The notes: generated by a model from the sequence alone, not told the origin. A DNA stretch of 64,000 nucleotides from Archivesica marissinica (GCA_014843695.1 CM026390.1:3431213-3495212); one strand, 5' to 3'. Counted from the first letter of the stretch, positions 37,601-51,731 are shown. Numbers and translations are program-made.

Positions 37601-40600
37601 CTTCCCGAGAGAGTAATCATGATGATATGCTATTATATATGTCTTCCCGAGAGTATACATGATGATATGCTATTATATATGTCTTCCCGAGAGAGTACAC
37701 ATGATGATATGCTATTATATATGTCTACTCGAGAGAGTAAACATGATGATATGCTATTATATATGTCTTCCCGAGAGAGTAAACATGAGGATATGCTATT
37801 ATATATGTCTTCCAGAGAGAGTAATCATGATGATATGCTATTATATATGTCTTCCCGAGAGAGTAAACATGATGATATGCTATTATATATGTCTTCCCGA
37901 GAGAGTAAACATGATGATATGCTATTATATATGTCTACTCGAGAGAGTATACATGATGATATGCTATTATATATGTCTACTCGAGAGTATACATGATGAT
38001 ATACTATTATATATGTCTTCCCGAGAGAGTAAACATGATGATATGCTATTATATATGTCTACTCGAGAGAGTAAACATGATGATATACTATTATATATGT
38101 CTTCCCGAGAGAGTATACATGATGATATGCTATTATATATGTCTTCCCGAGAGAGTAAACATGATGATATGCCATTATATCTGTCTTCCCGAGAGAGTAT
38201 ACATGATGATATGCTATTATATATGTCTACTCGAGAGAGTAAACATGATGATATGCTATTATATATGTCTTCCCGAGAGAGTAAACATGATGATATACTA
38301 TTATATATGTCTTCGAGAGAGAGTAATCATGATGATATGCTATTATATATGTCTTCCCGAGAGTACACATGATGATATGCTATTATATATGTCTTCTCGA
38401 GAGTATACATGATGATATGCCATTAAATATGTCTACTCGAGAGTATACATGATGATATGCTATTATATATGTCTTCCCGAGAGAGTATACATGATGATAT
38501 GCTATTATATATGTCTACTCGAGAGTATACATGATGATATGCTATTATATATGTCTTCCCGAGAGAGTAAACATGATGCTATGCTATTATATATGTCTTC
38601 CCGAGAGAGTAAACATGATGATATGCTATTATATATGTCTTCCCGAGAGAGTAAACATGATGCTATGCTATTATATATGTCTTCCCGAGAGTATACATGA
38701 TGATATGCTATTATATATGTCTTCCCGAGAGAGTACACATGATGATATGCTATTATATATGTCTACTCGAGAGTATACATGATGATATGCTATTATATAT
38801 GTCTTCCCGAGAGAGTAAACATGAGGATATGCTATTATATATGTCTACTCGAGAGAGTATACATGATGATATGCTATTGTATATGTCTTCCCGAGAGAGT
38901 AAACATGAGGATATGCTATTATATATGTCTTCCAGAGAGTATACATGATGATATGCTATTATATATGTCTTCCCGAGAGAGTAAACATGATGATATGCTA
39001 TTATATATGTCTTCCCGAGAGAGTAATCATGATGATATGCTATTATATATGTCTTCCCGAGAGAGTAAACATGATGATATGCTATTATATATGTCTTCCC
39101 GAGAGAGTAAACATGATGATATGCTATTATATATGTCTACTCGAGAGAGTATACATGATGATATGCTATTATATATGTCTACTCGAGAGTATACATGATG
39201 ATATACTATTATATATGTCTTCCCGATAGAGTAAACATGATGATATGCTATTATATATGTCTACTCGAGAGAGTAAACATGATGATATACTATTGTATAT
39301 GTCTTCCCGAGAGAGTATACATGATGATATGCTATTATATATGTCTTCCCGAGAGAGTAAACATGATGATATGCCATTATATCTGTCTTCCCGAGAGAGT
39401 ATACATGATGATATGCTATTATATATGTCTACTCGAGAGAGTAAACATGATGATATGCTATTATATATGTCTTCCCGAGAGAGTAAACATGATGATATAC
39501 TATTATATATGTCTTCGAGAGAGAGTAATCATGATGATATGCTATTATATATGTCTTCCCGAGAGAGTAAACATGATGATATACTATTATATATGTCTTC
39601 GAGAGAGAGTAATCATGATGATATGCTATTATATATGTCTTCCCGAGAGTACACATGATGATATGCTATTATATATGTCTTCCCGAGAGTACACATGATG
39701 ATATGCTATTATATATGTCTACTCGAGAGTATACATGATGATATGCTATTATATATGTCTTCCCGAGAGAGTACACATGATGATATGCTATTATATATGT
39801 CTACTCGAGAGTATACATGATGATATGCTATTATATATGTCTTCCCGAGAGAGTACACATGATGATATGCTATTATATATGTCTACTCGAGAGTATACAT
39901 GATGATATGCTATTATATATGTCTTCCCGAGAGAGTACACATGATGATATGCTATTATATATGTCTACTCGAGAGTATACATGATGATATGCTATTATAT
40001 ATGTCTTCCCGAGAGAGTACACATGATGATATGCTATTATATATGTCTACTCGAGAGTATACATGATGATATGCTATTATATATGTCTTCCCGAGAGAGT
40101 AAACATGAGGATATGCTATTATATATGTCTACTCGAGAGTATACATGATGATATGCTATTATATATGTCTTCCCGAGAGAGTAAACATGAGGATATGCTA
40201 TTATATATGTCTTCCAGAGAGAGTAATCATGATGATATGCTATTATATATGTCTTCCCGAGAGAGTAAACATGATGATATGCTATTATATATGTCTTCCC
40301 GAGAGAGTAAACATGATGATATGCTATTATATATGTCTACTCGAGAGAGTATACATGATGATATGCTATTATATATGTCTACTCGAAAGTATACATGATG
40401 ATATACTATTATATATGTCTTCCCGAGAGAGTAAACATGATGATATGCTATTATATATGTCTTCCCGAGAGAGTATACATGATGATATGCTATTATATAT
40501 GTCTTCCCGAGAGAGTAAACATGATGATATGCCATTATATCTGTCTTCCCGAGAGAGTATACATGATGATATGCTATTATATATGTCTACTCGAGAGAGT

Positions 40601-41793
40601 AAACATGATGATATGCTATTATATATGTCTTCCCGAGAGAGTAAACATGATGATATACTATTATATATGTCTTCGAGAGAGAGTAATCATGATGATATGC
40701 TATTATATATGTCTTCCCGAGAGAGTATACATGATGATATGCTATTATATATGTCTACTCGAGAGTATACATGATGATATGCTATTATATATGTCTTCCC
40801 GAGAGAGTAAACATGATGCTATGTTATTATATATGTCTTCCCGAGAGAGTAAACATGATGATATGCTATTATATATGTCTTCCCGAGAGAGTAATCATGA
40901 TGATATGCTATTATATATGTCTACTCGAGAGTATACATGATGATATGCTATTATATATGTCTTCCCGAGAGAGTAAACATGAGGATATGCTATTATATAT
41001 GTCTACTCGAGAGAGTATACATGATGATATGCTATTATATATGTCTTCCCGAGAGAGTACACATGATGATATGCCATTATATATGTCTACTCGAGAGTAT
41101 ACATGATGATATGCTATTATATATGTCTTCCCGAGAGAGTAATCATGATGATATGCTATTATATATGTCTTCCAGAGAGAGTAATCATGATGATATGCTA
41201 TTATATATGTCTTCCCGAGAGAGTAAACATGATGATATGCTATTATATATGTCTTCCCGAGAGAGTAAACATGATGATATGCTATTATATATGTCTACTC
41301 GAGAGAGTAATCATGATGATATGCTATTATATATGTCTTCCCGAGAGAGTAAACATGATGATATGCTATTATATATGTCTACTCGAGAGAGTATACATGA
41401 TGATATGCTATTATATATGTCTACTCGAGAGTATACATGATGATATACTATTATATATGTCTTCCCGAGAGAGTAAACATGATGATATGCTATTATATAT
41501 GTCTACTCGAGAGAGTAAACATGATGATATACTATTATATATGTCTTCCCGAGAGAGTATACATGATGATATGCTATTATATATGTCTTCCCGAGAGAGT
41601 AAACATGATGATATGCCATTATATCTGTCTTCCCGAGAGAGTATACATGATGATATGCTATTATATATGTCTACTCGAGAGAGTAAACATGATGATATGC
41701 TATTATATATGTCTTCCCGAGAGAGTAAACATGATGATATACTATTATATATGTCTTCCCGAGAGAGTAAACATGATGATATACTATTATATA
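34636..41793. repeat. 42/40-bp minisatellite array
   Basis: About 170 copies of a unit with gatgatatgctattatatat and gtcttcccgagagagtaaac. Main variants are cttcccga/ctactcga, gtaaac/gtatac/gtaatc, and 40-bp units lacking one ga. 42 bp is 14 codons, so many nested ORFs of a repeated 14-residue peptide appear on both strands. These are artefacts. An internal block recurs at 36961, 37999, 39201, 40401 and 41443. Confidence 0.98.
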
Positions 41794-41849
41794 TATATTC
41801 ATTCTCTTTATATCACTATTTTCCGATATATAACAAGTCAAATACATAG

Positions 41850-42292
41850 GAAAATATTTACTTACATATAAATATAGAAACATTTACTTATACATAAATA
41901 TAGAAATATTTACTTATACATAATTATAGAAACATTTACATGTACATAAATATAGACACATTTACATATACATAAATATAGACACATTTACATATACATA
42001 AATATAGAAACATTTACATGTACATAAATATAGACACATTTACATGTACATAAATATAGACACATTTACATATACATAAATATAGAAACATTTACATGTA
42101 CATAAATATAGACACATTTACATGTACATAAATATAGAAACATTTACATGTACATAAATATAGACACATTTACATGTACATAAATATAGAAACATTTACA
42201 TGTACATAAATATAGACACATTTACATATACATAAATATAGAAACATTTACATGTACATACATATAGAAACATTTACATATACATAAATATA
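41850..42292. repeat. 26-bp minisatellite array
   Basis: About 17 copies of acatttacatgtacataaat plus atagaa/atagac, with tgtaca/tataca variants. Confidence 0.95.
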
Positions 42293-42377
42293 TCATTCAC
42301 GTAATATATATCAGTAAGATCCCAAATAAACAAAGTTATGGTGGTGATATATTATCTTGGAGTCAGGTTACTACAAA

Positions 42378-42721
42378 TGCAGATGAAACATGACGTACAG
42401 TCTAGCAATGCAGATGAAACATAGCGTACAATCTAGCAATGCAGTTGAAACATGGCGTAGAGTCTAGCAATGCATATGAAACATGGCGTACAGTCTAGCA
42501 ATGAAGATGAAACCTGGCGTACAGTCTAGCAATGCATATGAAACATGGCGTACAGTCTAGCAATGCATATGAAACAATGCAGATGAAACATGGCGTACAG
42601 TCTAGCAATGCAGATGAAACATGGCGTACAATCTAGCAATGCATATGAAACATGGCGTACAATCTAGCAATGCAGATGAAACATGGCGTACATTCTAGCA
42701 ATGCATATGGAACATGGCGTA
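42378..42721. repeat. 31-bp minisatellite array
   Basis: About 11 copies of a 31-bp unit with gatgaaacatggcgtacag and tctagcaatgca, including one partial unit near 42565. Confidence 0.95.
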
Positions 42722-43338
42722 CAGTGTAGGCAAGTCTCCAGTGTTGGCAAGTCTCCAGTGTTGGCAAGTCTCCATTATTCGCAAGTCTCCAGTGCAGGCA
42801 AGTCTCCAGTGTAGGCAAGTCTCCAGTGTTCGCAAGTCTCAAGTGTTCGCAAGTCTCCAGTGCAGGCAAGTCTCCAGTGTAGGCAAGTCTCCAGTGTTCG
42901 CAAGTCTCAAGTGTTCGCAAGTCTCAAGTGTTGGCAAGTCTCCAGTGTTGGCAAGTCTCCAGTGTTGGCAAGTCTCCTGTGTTGACAAGTCTCCAGTGTT
43001 GGCAAGTCTCCAGTGTTGGCTAGTCTCCAGTGTTGGCTAGTCTCCAGTGTTGGCAAGTCTCCAGTGTTGACAAGTCTCCAGTGTTGGCAAGTCTCCAGTG
43101 TTGGCAAGTCTCCAGTGTTGGCTAGTCTACAGTGTTGGCTAGTCTCCAGTGTTGGCTAGTCTCCAGTGTTGGCCAGTCTCCAGTGTAGGCAAGTCTCCAG
43201 TGTAGGCAAGTCTCCCGTGTTGGCAAGTCTCCAGTGTTTGCAAGTCTCCAGTGTTGGCAAGTCTCCAGTGTTGTCAAGTCTCCAGTGTTTGCAAGTCTCC
43301 AGTGTTGTCAAGTCTCCAGTGTTCGCAAGTCTCCAGTT
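42722..43338. repeat. 17-bp minisatellite array
   Basis: About 36 copies of gcaagtctccagtgttg with gtag, ttcg and tgac variants. It follows the 31-bp array with no spacer and passes straight into the 47-bp array. Confidence 0.96.
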
Positions 43339-44716
43339 ATACATATAACGGCCCGGGGTCTCCAGCATGGAGGGCTTGCTCGTTTATACATATAACGGCC
43401 CGGGGTCTCCGGGATGGGGGGCTTGCTCGTTTATACATATAACGGCCGGGGATCTCCTGGCTTGCTCGGTTATACATATAACGGCCGGGGATCTCCTGGC
43501 TTGCTCGTTTATACATATAACGGCCGGGGATCTCCTGGCTTGCTCGGTTATACATATAACGGCCGGGGATCTCCATGACGGGGGGCTTACTCGGTTATAC
43601 ATATAACGGCCCGGGGTCTCCGGGATGGGAGGCTTGCTCGGTTATACATATAACGGCCCGGGGTCTCCATGACGGGGGGCTTACTCGTTTATACATATAA
43701 CGGCCCGCGGTCTCCAGGATGGAGGGCTTGCTCGGTTATACATATAACGGCCGGGGGTCTCCATGACGGAGGGCTTGCTCGGTTATACATATAACGGCCC
43801 GGGGTCTCCATGACGGGGGGCTTACTCGGTTATACATATAACGGCCCGGGGTCTCCAGGATGGGGAGGCTTGCTCGGTTATACATATAACGGCCCGGGGT
43901 CTCCGGGATGGGAGGCTTACTCGGTTATACATATAACGGCCCGGGGTCTCCAGGATGGGGAGGCTTGCTCGGTTATACATATAACGGCCGGGGGTCTCCG
44001 GGATGGGGGCTTGTTCGTTTATACATATAACGGCCCGGGGTCTCCAGGATGGGGAGGCTTGCTCGGTTATACATATAACGGCCCGGGGTCTCCATGATGG
44101 GAGGCTTGCTCGGTTATACATATAACGGCCGGGGGTCTCCGGGATGGGGGGCTTGCTCGGTTATACATATAACGGCCCGGGGTCTCCAGGATGGGGGCTT
44201 GCTCGGTTATACATATAACGGCCCGGTTATACATATAACGGTCCGGGGTCTCCGGGATGGGGGGCTTGCTCGGTTATACATATAACGGTCCGGGGTCTCC
44301 GGGATGGGGGGCTTGCTCGGTTATACATATAACGGCCGGGGGTCTCCGGGATGGAGGGCTTGCTCGGTTATACATATAACGGTCCGGGGTCGCCAGGATG
44401 GGGGGCTTGCTCGGTTATACATATAACGGTTCGGGGTCGCCAGGATGGGAGTCTTGCTCGGTTATACATATAACGGCCCGGGGTCTCCGGGATGGGAGGC
44501 TTACTCGGTTATACATATAATGGCCCGGGGTCTCCAGGATGGGAGGCTTGCTCGGTTATACATATAACGGCCCGGGGTCTCCAGGATGGCTTGCTCGGTT
44601 ATACATATAACGGCCCGGGGTCTCCGGGATGGAGGGCTTGCTCGGTTATACATATAACGGCCCGGGGTCTCCATGATGGGGGGTCTCCGTTATACTTAAA
44701 ACGGCCCGGTGTCTCC
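43339..44716. repeat. 47-bp G-rich minisatellite array
   Basis: About 29 copies of a unit of 38-47 bp with ttatacatataacggcc, cggggtctcc and gggatggggggcttgctcgg. G-runs on the + strand (gggg, ggg, gggggg) recur in each unit. Units near 43450-43560 lack the gggatgggggg part. Confidence 0.97.
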
Positions 44717-44895
44717 ATGATGCATTTCCCCAACTATGCGATCACTGTGTTGAGAGATTTAACATGTATTTCCCAACCACGCGATCACGGTGTTGAGAGA
44801 TTTAACATGGATTTCCCCAACCATGCGATCAATGTTGAGAGATATAACATGGATTTTCCCAACCATGCGATCACAGCGTTGAGAGATTTAAACTA
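44717..44895. repeat. 44-bp repeat, four copies
   Basis: Four imperfect copies with ccccaaccatgcgatcac and gttgagagatttaacatg. It begins directly after the 47-bp array. Confidence 0.9.
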
Positions 44896-45098
44896 TGGCC
44901 ATAAACCGAGCACTGCGTAATAGTAAGATAACACCATGGAGGCTATCGCAGTACATATTAACTATGATAAAGGGAAGATTAAGATATAGCCAATGAAACT
45001 GTCCACATAACTGTATGCTTTTCTCTTCCTCATATATTTACATTTTAACACATAAATAAATACATGTGTATTGAAGTGAGAAATAACTGTCTACTGAC

Positions 45099-45569
45099 CT
45101 GAGACATAGTTGTAATTGTGTCTGGTTTAATGATGAATCTACTTGCGCTTGGTATTTCTACCTGCCTCTCAGCAAGCTTTGACAACCGATACTTTATTCT
45201 AGCTTCCGCCTGGTACCACTCTTGCTTCGACGCTTGAAATATTCCTATCTCATTCCAGTTGTCCACGACCGCAGAGAACATATCTGTGACTGCTGTTTGT
45301 ATTGATTTCTCACACGCAGCTAGAACAACGATCTCAGCTGGATTGGCAAACGTGCTTCTAATCTGATCGTGCGAGTGTCGCTGTATCTCCCCCCACAGCA
45401 GACCCGTCAGGATGACGACACATACTGACCTCTGTGTACGGATAGTCTCACTTCTCAGAAAAGTGTGTGGAGAGATGGTGTGGATCTCTTTCACGGTATA
45501 TTGCAGGCAACTTCTCAGTTTGTTTTCCAGTCTGTTAGCGTCGTAATCAGCTATAATAAGAAGCGACAT
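45099..45569 (-). CDS. Gene 2 exon 1: TIR-like domain of a BCAP/BANK-like adaptor
   Basis: The minus-strand frame runs from ATG at 45569 through 157 codons to donor CAG|GTCAGT at 45099/45098, phase 0. Read-through beyond the donor adds only intron codons. Near the start is a hydrophobic strand (S-L-L-I-I-A-D-Y-D), around residues 49-59 V-C-V-V-I-L-T-G-L-L-W, around 79-88 A-E-I-V-V-L-A-A-C, then a W-N-E-I strand and a helix with E-W-Y-Q-A-E-A. The order fits the TIR-like fold at the N-terminus of BCAP (PIK3AP1) and BANK1, cytoplasmic adaptors linking immune receptors to PI3K. The end (F-I-I-K-P-D-T-I) matches the transition into the DBB region. An acceptor-like gtgatagcag lies 2 bp before the ATG, so this could be an internal exon. 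A search is needed to settle the family. Confidence 0.65.
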
Positions 45570-46065
45570 AGCTGCTATCACAATGATATAATTATCATGA
45601 AAGAGCCCTTTAGTTCCCTTAGAGCGAGTTTGTATCCAGTCACTGAAGCGGCGAACAATAGTTGTTTGTTTCTCTTTATTTAATGTAATTTATAACTTCA
45701 AAAATTGATTGTTCATATATTTCCTGAAATAATATTGAGCACATTAACTTAGATATGCATTGTATAATAAACGCTAAATATCTAAACGCCTAGACCATGT
45801 TTGACTACTCGACTATGTTGAAGATACTGATCACTGGTGAGCGTGCTGGTTTATATTATATAGGTATGTAACAATGTCTCTGTATATATTTTATTATATC
45901 AGCAGTAAAATGTACTATTTTGATATTAGACGTATCTAGCGTTACACATACCATTTTAATATGACACGATATTCACTGCGTGCAACCTGATACAGCACAT
46001 TGACTGTGGATGCCAACTCTCATTAATCTCATTTATATCTTCCAAAACTGAGTAGTCATATCTTT
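45570..46065. other. Unique sequence 5' of gene 2 exon 1
   Basis: AT-rich. It would hold the promoter or an upstream intron of gene 2. No clear TATA box or upstream exon was identified. Confidence 0.5.
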
Positions 46066-47608
46066 GATATCATTCATTCATTCATCCACCCATTAATTAA
46101 TTCATCCATTAATTCATTCATTCATCCATCCATTCATTCATTCATTAATTAATTCATCCATCCATTCATTAATTCATCCATTAATTCATTCATTCATCCA
46201 TCCATTCATTCATTCATTAATTCATTCATCCATCCATTCATTAATTCATCCATTAATTCATTCATTCATCCATCCATTCATTCATTCATTAATTCATCCA
46301 TCCATCCATCCATTCATTCATCCATCCATTAATTCATTAATTCATTCATCCATCCATCCATTCATTAATTCATCCATTAATTCATTCATTCATCCATCCA
46401 TTCATTCATTCATTAATTCATCCATTAATTCATTAATTCATTCATCCATCCATCCATTCATTCATTCATTAATTCATCCATTAATTCATTAATTCATTAA
46501 TTCATCCATCCATCCATCCATTCATTAATTCATCCATTAATTCATTAATTCATTCATCCATCCATCCATTCATTAATTCATCCATTAATTCATTCATTCA
46601 TCCATCCATTCATTCATTAATTCATCCATTAATTCATTAATTCATTCATCCATCCATCCATTCATTAATTCATCCATTAATTCATTCATTCATCCATCCA
46701 TTAATTCATTCATTCATCCATCCATTCATTCGTTCATTAATTCATCCAATAATGCATTCATCCATCCATTCATTAATTCATTCATTCATCCATCCATCCA
46801 TTCATTCATTCATTAATTCATCCATTAATTCATTAATTCATTCATTCATCCATCCATCCATCCATTCATTAATTCATCCATTAATTCATTAATTCATTCA
46901 TCCATTCATTAATTCATCCATTAATTCATTAATTCATTCATCCATCCATCCATTCATTCATTCATTAATTCATCCATTAATTCATTAATTCATTCATTCA
47001 TTCATCCATCCATCCATCCATTCATTAATTCATCCATTAATTCATTAATTCATTCATTAATTCATTAATTCATCCATCCATTCATTAATTCATCCATTAA
47101 TTCATTCATTCATCCATCCATTCATTAATTCATCCATTAATTCATTAATTCATTCATCCATCCATCCATTCATTAATTCATCCATTAATTCATTCATTCA
47201 TCCATCCATTAATTCATTCATTCATCCATCCATTCATTCGTTCATTAATTCATCCAATAATTCATTCATCCATCCATTCATTAATTCATTCGTTCAGTAA
47301 TTCATCCATTAATTCATTCATTCATCCATCCATTCATTCGTTCATTAATTCATCCAATAATTCATTCATCCATCCATTCATTAATTCATTCGTTCAGTAA
47401 TTCATCCATTCATTAATTAATTAATTAATTAATAGATCCATTAATTAATTCATTCGTTCATTAATACATCCATTAATTAATTAATTCATCCATCCATTCA
47501 TTCATTCATTAATTCGTTCATTAATTCATCCATCCATTCATTCATCCATCCATTCATTCATCCATCCATTCATTAATTCATCCATTAATTAATTCATCCA
47601 TTCATTCA
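46066..47608. repeat. Compound ATTC/ATTA/ATCC tetranucleotide array
   Basis: Some 1.5 kb of attcattaattcatccatta-type sequence, made only of the words ATTC, ATTA and ATCC with rare changes (cgtt, cagt). Longer word patterns recur, such as the cattcgttcattaattc phrase near 46725, 47235 and 47335. Confidence 0.98.
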
Positions 47609-47950
47609 TATTTGAAGGCTTGCCTTTCAATTATCTGCTTTATCTGTTCTGTTCTGTTCTATTCATATCTTCGTACATGTAAATGTTGGAGACAATCTTA
47701 TAAATTAGTGAAATAATTAGTAAAAACTTCGAGACTAGATTTAAGGGGCTACGGCTTCTAAACTGTGCTAGATGTTGACCCATAGCAAATACACTGAAAT
47801 TAAGCAACAAAAACCACTGGCAACACGTTTCTTTTTATTAAATTAAATACTTGTCCAGCTAAACTATTTAGAAATAGAAACTTTAGTTTTAAACGATTTT
47901 GTTAATTAATTAATCTCGAGAATAACATAGCATTTACTGGTCCTCATATG
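47609..47950. other. Unique AT-rich spacer
   Basis: No supported ORF or element. It contains a short ctgttctgttct run near 47645. Confidence 0.6.
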
Positions 47951-48135
47951 AATAGTATAATAAAGTTGGCCAGTTCAAAGTTTTAAATAATAGTATAATA
48001 AATATGGCTAGTTAAAAGTTTTAAATAATAGTATAATAAATATGGCTAGTTAAAAGTTTTAAATAATAGTATAATAAATATGGCTAGTTAAAAGTTTTAA
48101 ATAATAGTATAATAAATATGGCTAGTTAAAAGTTC
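47951..48135. repeat. 38-bp repeat, four to five copies
   Basis: Tandem copies with ttttaaataatagtataata and aatatggctagttaaaag. The first unit is diverged. Confidence 0.93.
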
Positions 48136-48360
48136 GTAAAGTCAATTATTTCCAAACAAACTAACTGAGTCAATAAATAACTACAAATTATATAAATATC
48201 ACAATATAATCAAACACACATAGATAATAATTATATGTGTACTATAACTTCACGTAGTAGATAATGCAAATAATAAAATTTCCACACTAAAACAATTCTG
48301 AAATAAATTCTCTTTATGTGTAAAATCCCAGTCCTCCTACTTGAAATGCTGTTGTGTCTT

Positions 48361-48535
48361 CTACAAGTATGGCATATTTCGTCCTTTTGACGTATGTCTT
48401 AAATATTGTGGTGTCTTTTGAAATATATTCTCCCACTTATCAAATAAATGGTAAGCTTTCTTCTGTTGTTCATTGGTGAAATTGGATTCCTCTAAATCCA
48501 CCCCGTACTTGGTTTTGCAGTCTATTGTTTGATTT
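48361..48535 (-). pseudogene. Degenerate Ty3/gypsy-like pol fragment
   Basis: The minus-strand frame reads Y-G-V-D-L-E-E-S-N-F-T, then E-Q-Q-K-K-A-Y-H-L-F and K-W-E-N-I-F, with a stop at 48361-48363. This pattern (acidic residues, T-x-E-Q, helix, then W/Y-x-x-I/V-F) is typical of the linker between protease and reverse transcriptase in Ty3/gypsy elements. No protease or RT catalytic motif remains, and an adjoining open piece up to 48600 is in another frame. LTRs are not visible. It is a short dead fragment, and the assignment is by pattern only. Confidence 0.4.
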
Positions 48536-48615
48536 CCTTTTCAGGATGAATGGATGCAGAGCACACTGATTTTATTGGAGAGGAGATGTTTGCTTGTCCT
48601 AGAACTTTAACCTCG

Positions 48616-49928
<1,313 letters not shown>

Positions 49929-49970
49929 TCTAAAAACGCCCAATACGCGTATATCGGAGAGTAGCTAGCC

Positions 49971-50248
49971 CTCTTGAAACTATCAATGGTAGGACAGCTT
50001 GAAACTATCAATGGTAGGACAGCTTGAAACTATCAATGGTAGAACAGCTTGAAACTATCAATGGTAGGACAGCTTGAAACTATCAATGGTAGGACAGCTT
50101 GAAACTATCAATGGTAGGACAGCTTGAAACTATCAATGGTAGGACAGCTTGAAACTATCAATGGTAGGACAGCTTGAAACTATCAATGGTAGGACAGCTT
50201 GAAACTATCAATGGTAGGACTGCTTGAAACTATCAATGGTAGGACAGC
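49971..50248. repeat. 25-bp minisatellite array
   Basis: About 11 copies of gaaactatcaatggtaggac plus agctt, nearly identical. It lies immediately 3' (minus strand) of the LINE-like stop codon at 50249. Confidence 0.96.
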
Positions 50249-50345
50249 TTACAACTCTCTAAGAGAGAGGCTTTTCCAGAGTCTGGTGGTGTCACGGAAG
50301 AATGACTTCTGATAGCAGAGAGTCTGACTAAAGGTATTATGTATG
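50249..50345 (-). pseudogene. LINE ORF2 C-terminal fragment
   Basis: The minus-strand frame reads T-L-C-Y-Q-K-S-F-F-R-D-T-T-R-L-W-K-S-L and ends at TAA (50249-50251). The K-S-F-F-x-x-T-x-x-L-W-x-S-L pattern resembles the extreme C-terminus of many non-LTR retrotransposon ORF2 proteins. No reverse transcriptase motifs remain upstream. The following 25-bp array would occupy the element's 3' UTR position. Confidence 0.4.
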
Positions 50346-51731
50346 ACCTGACAAGGCATCTAACAGATGTGATCGGTGGTGGTATAATGTGGTCACAATA
50401 CTGTCACGCGCCGAGGGGTCATAGGATAATTGGTAGCGTGCTATTCCCTCGACTCACGCCAACTCCGACCGCCTACAAAAATAGGGGTCCGTCTGTCAAC
50501 TTCAAAAGTAAAAATGAACTAAAGTGGACTCTGATTAAGGCCGACTAAAAGATTAATCCAAGGGGAAGCACCTTACAGGTTTGCTGAGATAATAAGAGAA
50601 ATAGAGATTTAAATGATTCAACAAGATTTATTCAACAGCTAGAACAATTTGGTCGCACATCAAGACGGACTAGTAATGTTTTACTATCATGAAATGATAA
50701 CAATCGTCAGATTCACATTAACAAATACCGTGCATTTGCACCTTATTATACATCTCTTAAAACAGCATTACATCGTATGAAATAAAAGATATTTGAAAAA
50801 TTCAATTTTTACGTATGGGTAGCAATGCTGCTACACATTCTAACATTATACTTTGTATGCTTATGTTCATTTGGTAAACATTGTTTTTTTGCGATAAAAC
50901 AAACTCGAAACCGAAAGTAGGACTTTCCGAGTCGATCGGTCACGCACTTGTTTACAACCGGAACGCATCGTCCGCACTTGTTTGCATTCGGAATCCACGT
51001 TGCCTTTTTAAAATTAATTTACTTGATATGTTGATTCATACCTCTGTTAGCTAAGTCTTTAGGGACATTTCTACATCCCCGCGAGGGGTTCGACATTAGA
51101 GGAAGATAGATAGTCTTTCATGTTCAAAATATAAGGTTGTTTTCTATATCCTCTGTTGTTTCACGCATGCGCACTGTGCGTGTTTACATTTTGTGTGTTG
51201 ATAAACAAATTCGCGTATACGACGGTTTAAATTTATTGGAATGTTATCGTTTCTGAGCGACTATTTCAATTTTTGTAAACACACACACATTAGTATTTAT
51301 ATTTTACCCAAAACATCCCTTATTACGATGTAATGCTGCTTTAAATATACCCAAAAACAGCTGTATATTGTGCACAGATCTCTATAACATGTAATATGTT
51401 ACTAATATAATTTATTGTAAGTATTTCTAAAGAAACAAAAGAATAATTTTAACTTAACAAAAAATAGGTCTTATACCTAAGAAATAAAAGTTCAGAGTCC
51501 CTTTATGAAACGCTCCCAAAGGATTAACTGATAAAAACATGCTTTCCAAAGGAAATCATTGCTAGCAAAACTGATTTAAACCAATACTCTAACAAATTAC
51601 TGCAATAAACATTGATGACACATCGTAGCTTGGAGTAAAACAAGTGTATAGCCATCAACATTATGTAATCAAAAATGTACATGTATGTCAAACGTCACTG
51701 ATAAACCTGGGGCATTACACTACGATACAAC
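50346..51731. other. Unique sequence with SINE-tail remnant
   Basis: Mostly AT-rich unique DNA. At 51060-51110 it carries agggacatttctacatcccc followed by the palindrome and gacatta, matching the 3' part of the SINE at 9640-9845. A 69-codon plus ORF at 50339-50548 has no recognisable domain and is not accepted. Confidence 0.55.

Noticed and set aside
34502..41883. Dozens of ORFs with a repeated 14-residue peptide
   Set aside because: A 42-bp repeat is 14 codons, so frames stay open on both strands. No signal peptide, splice sites or non-repeat coding flanks support a protein.
50339..50548. 69-codon plus ORF
   Set aside because: No domain, no splice context, and it partly overlaps the antisense of the LINE-like fragment.
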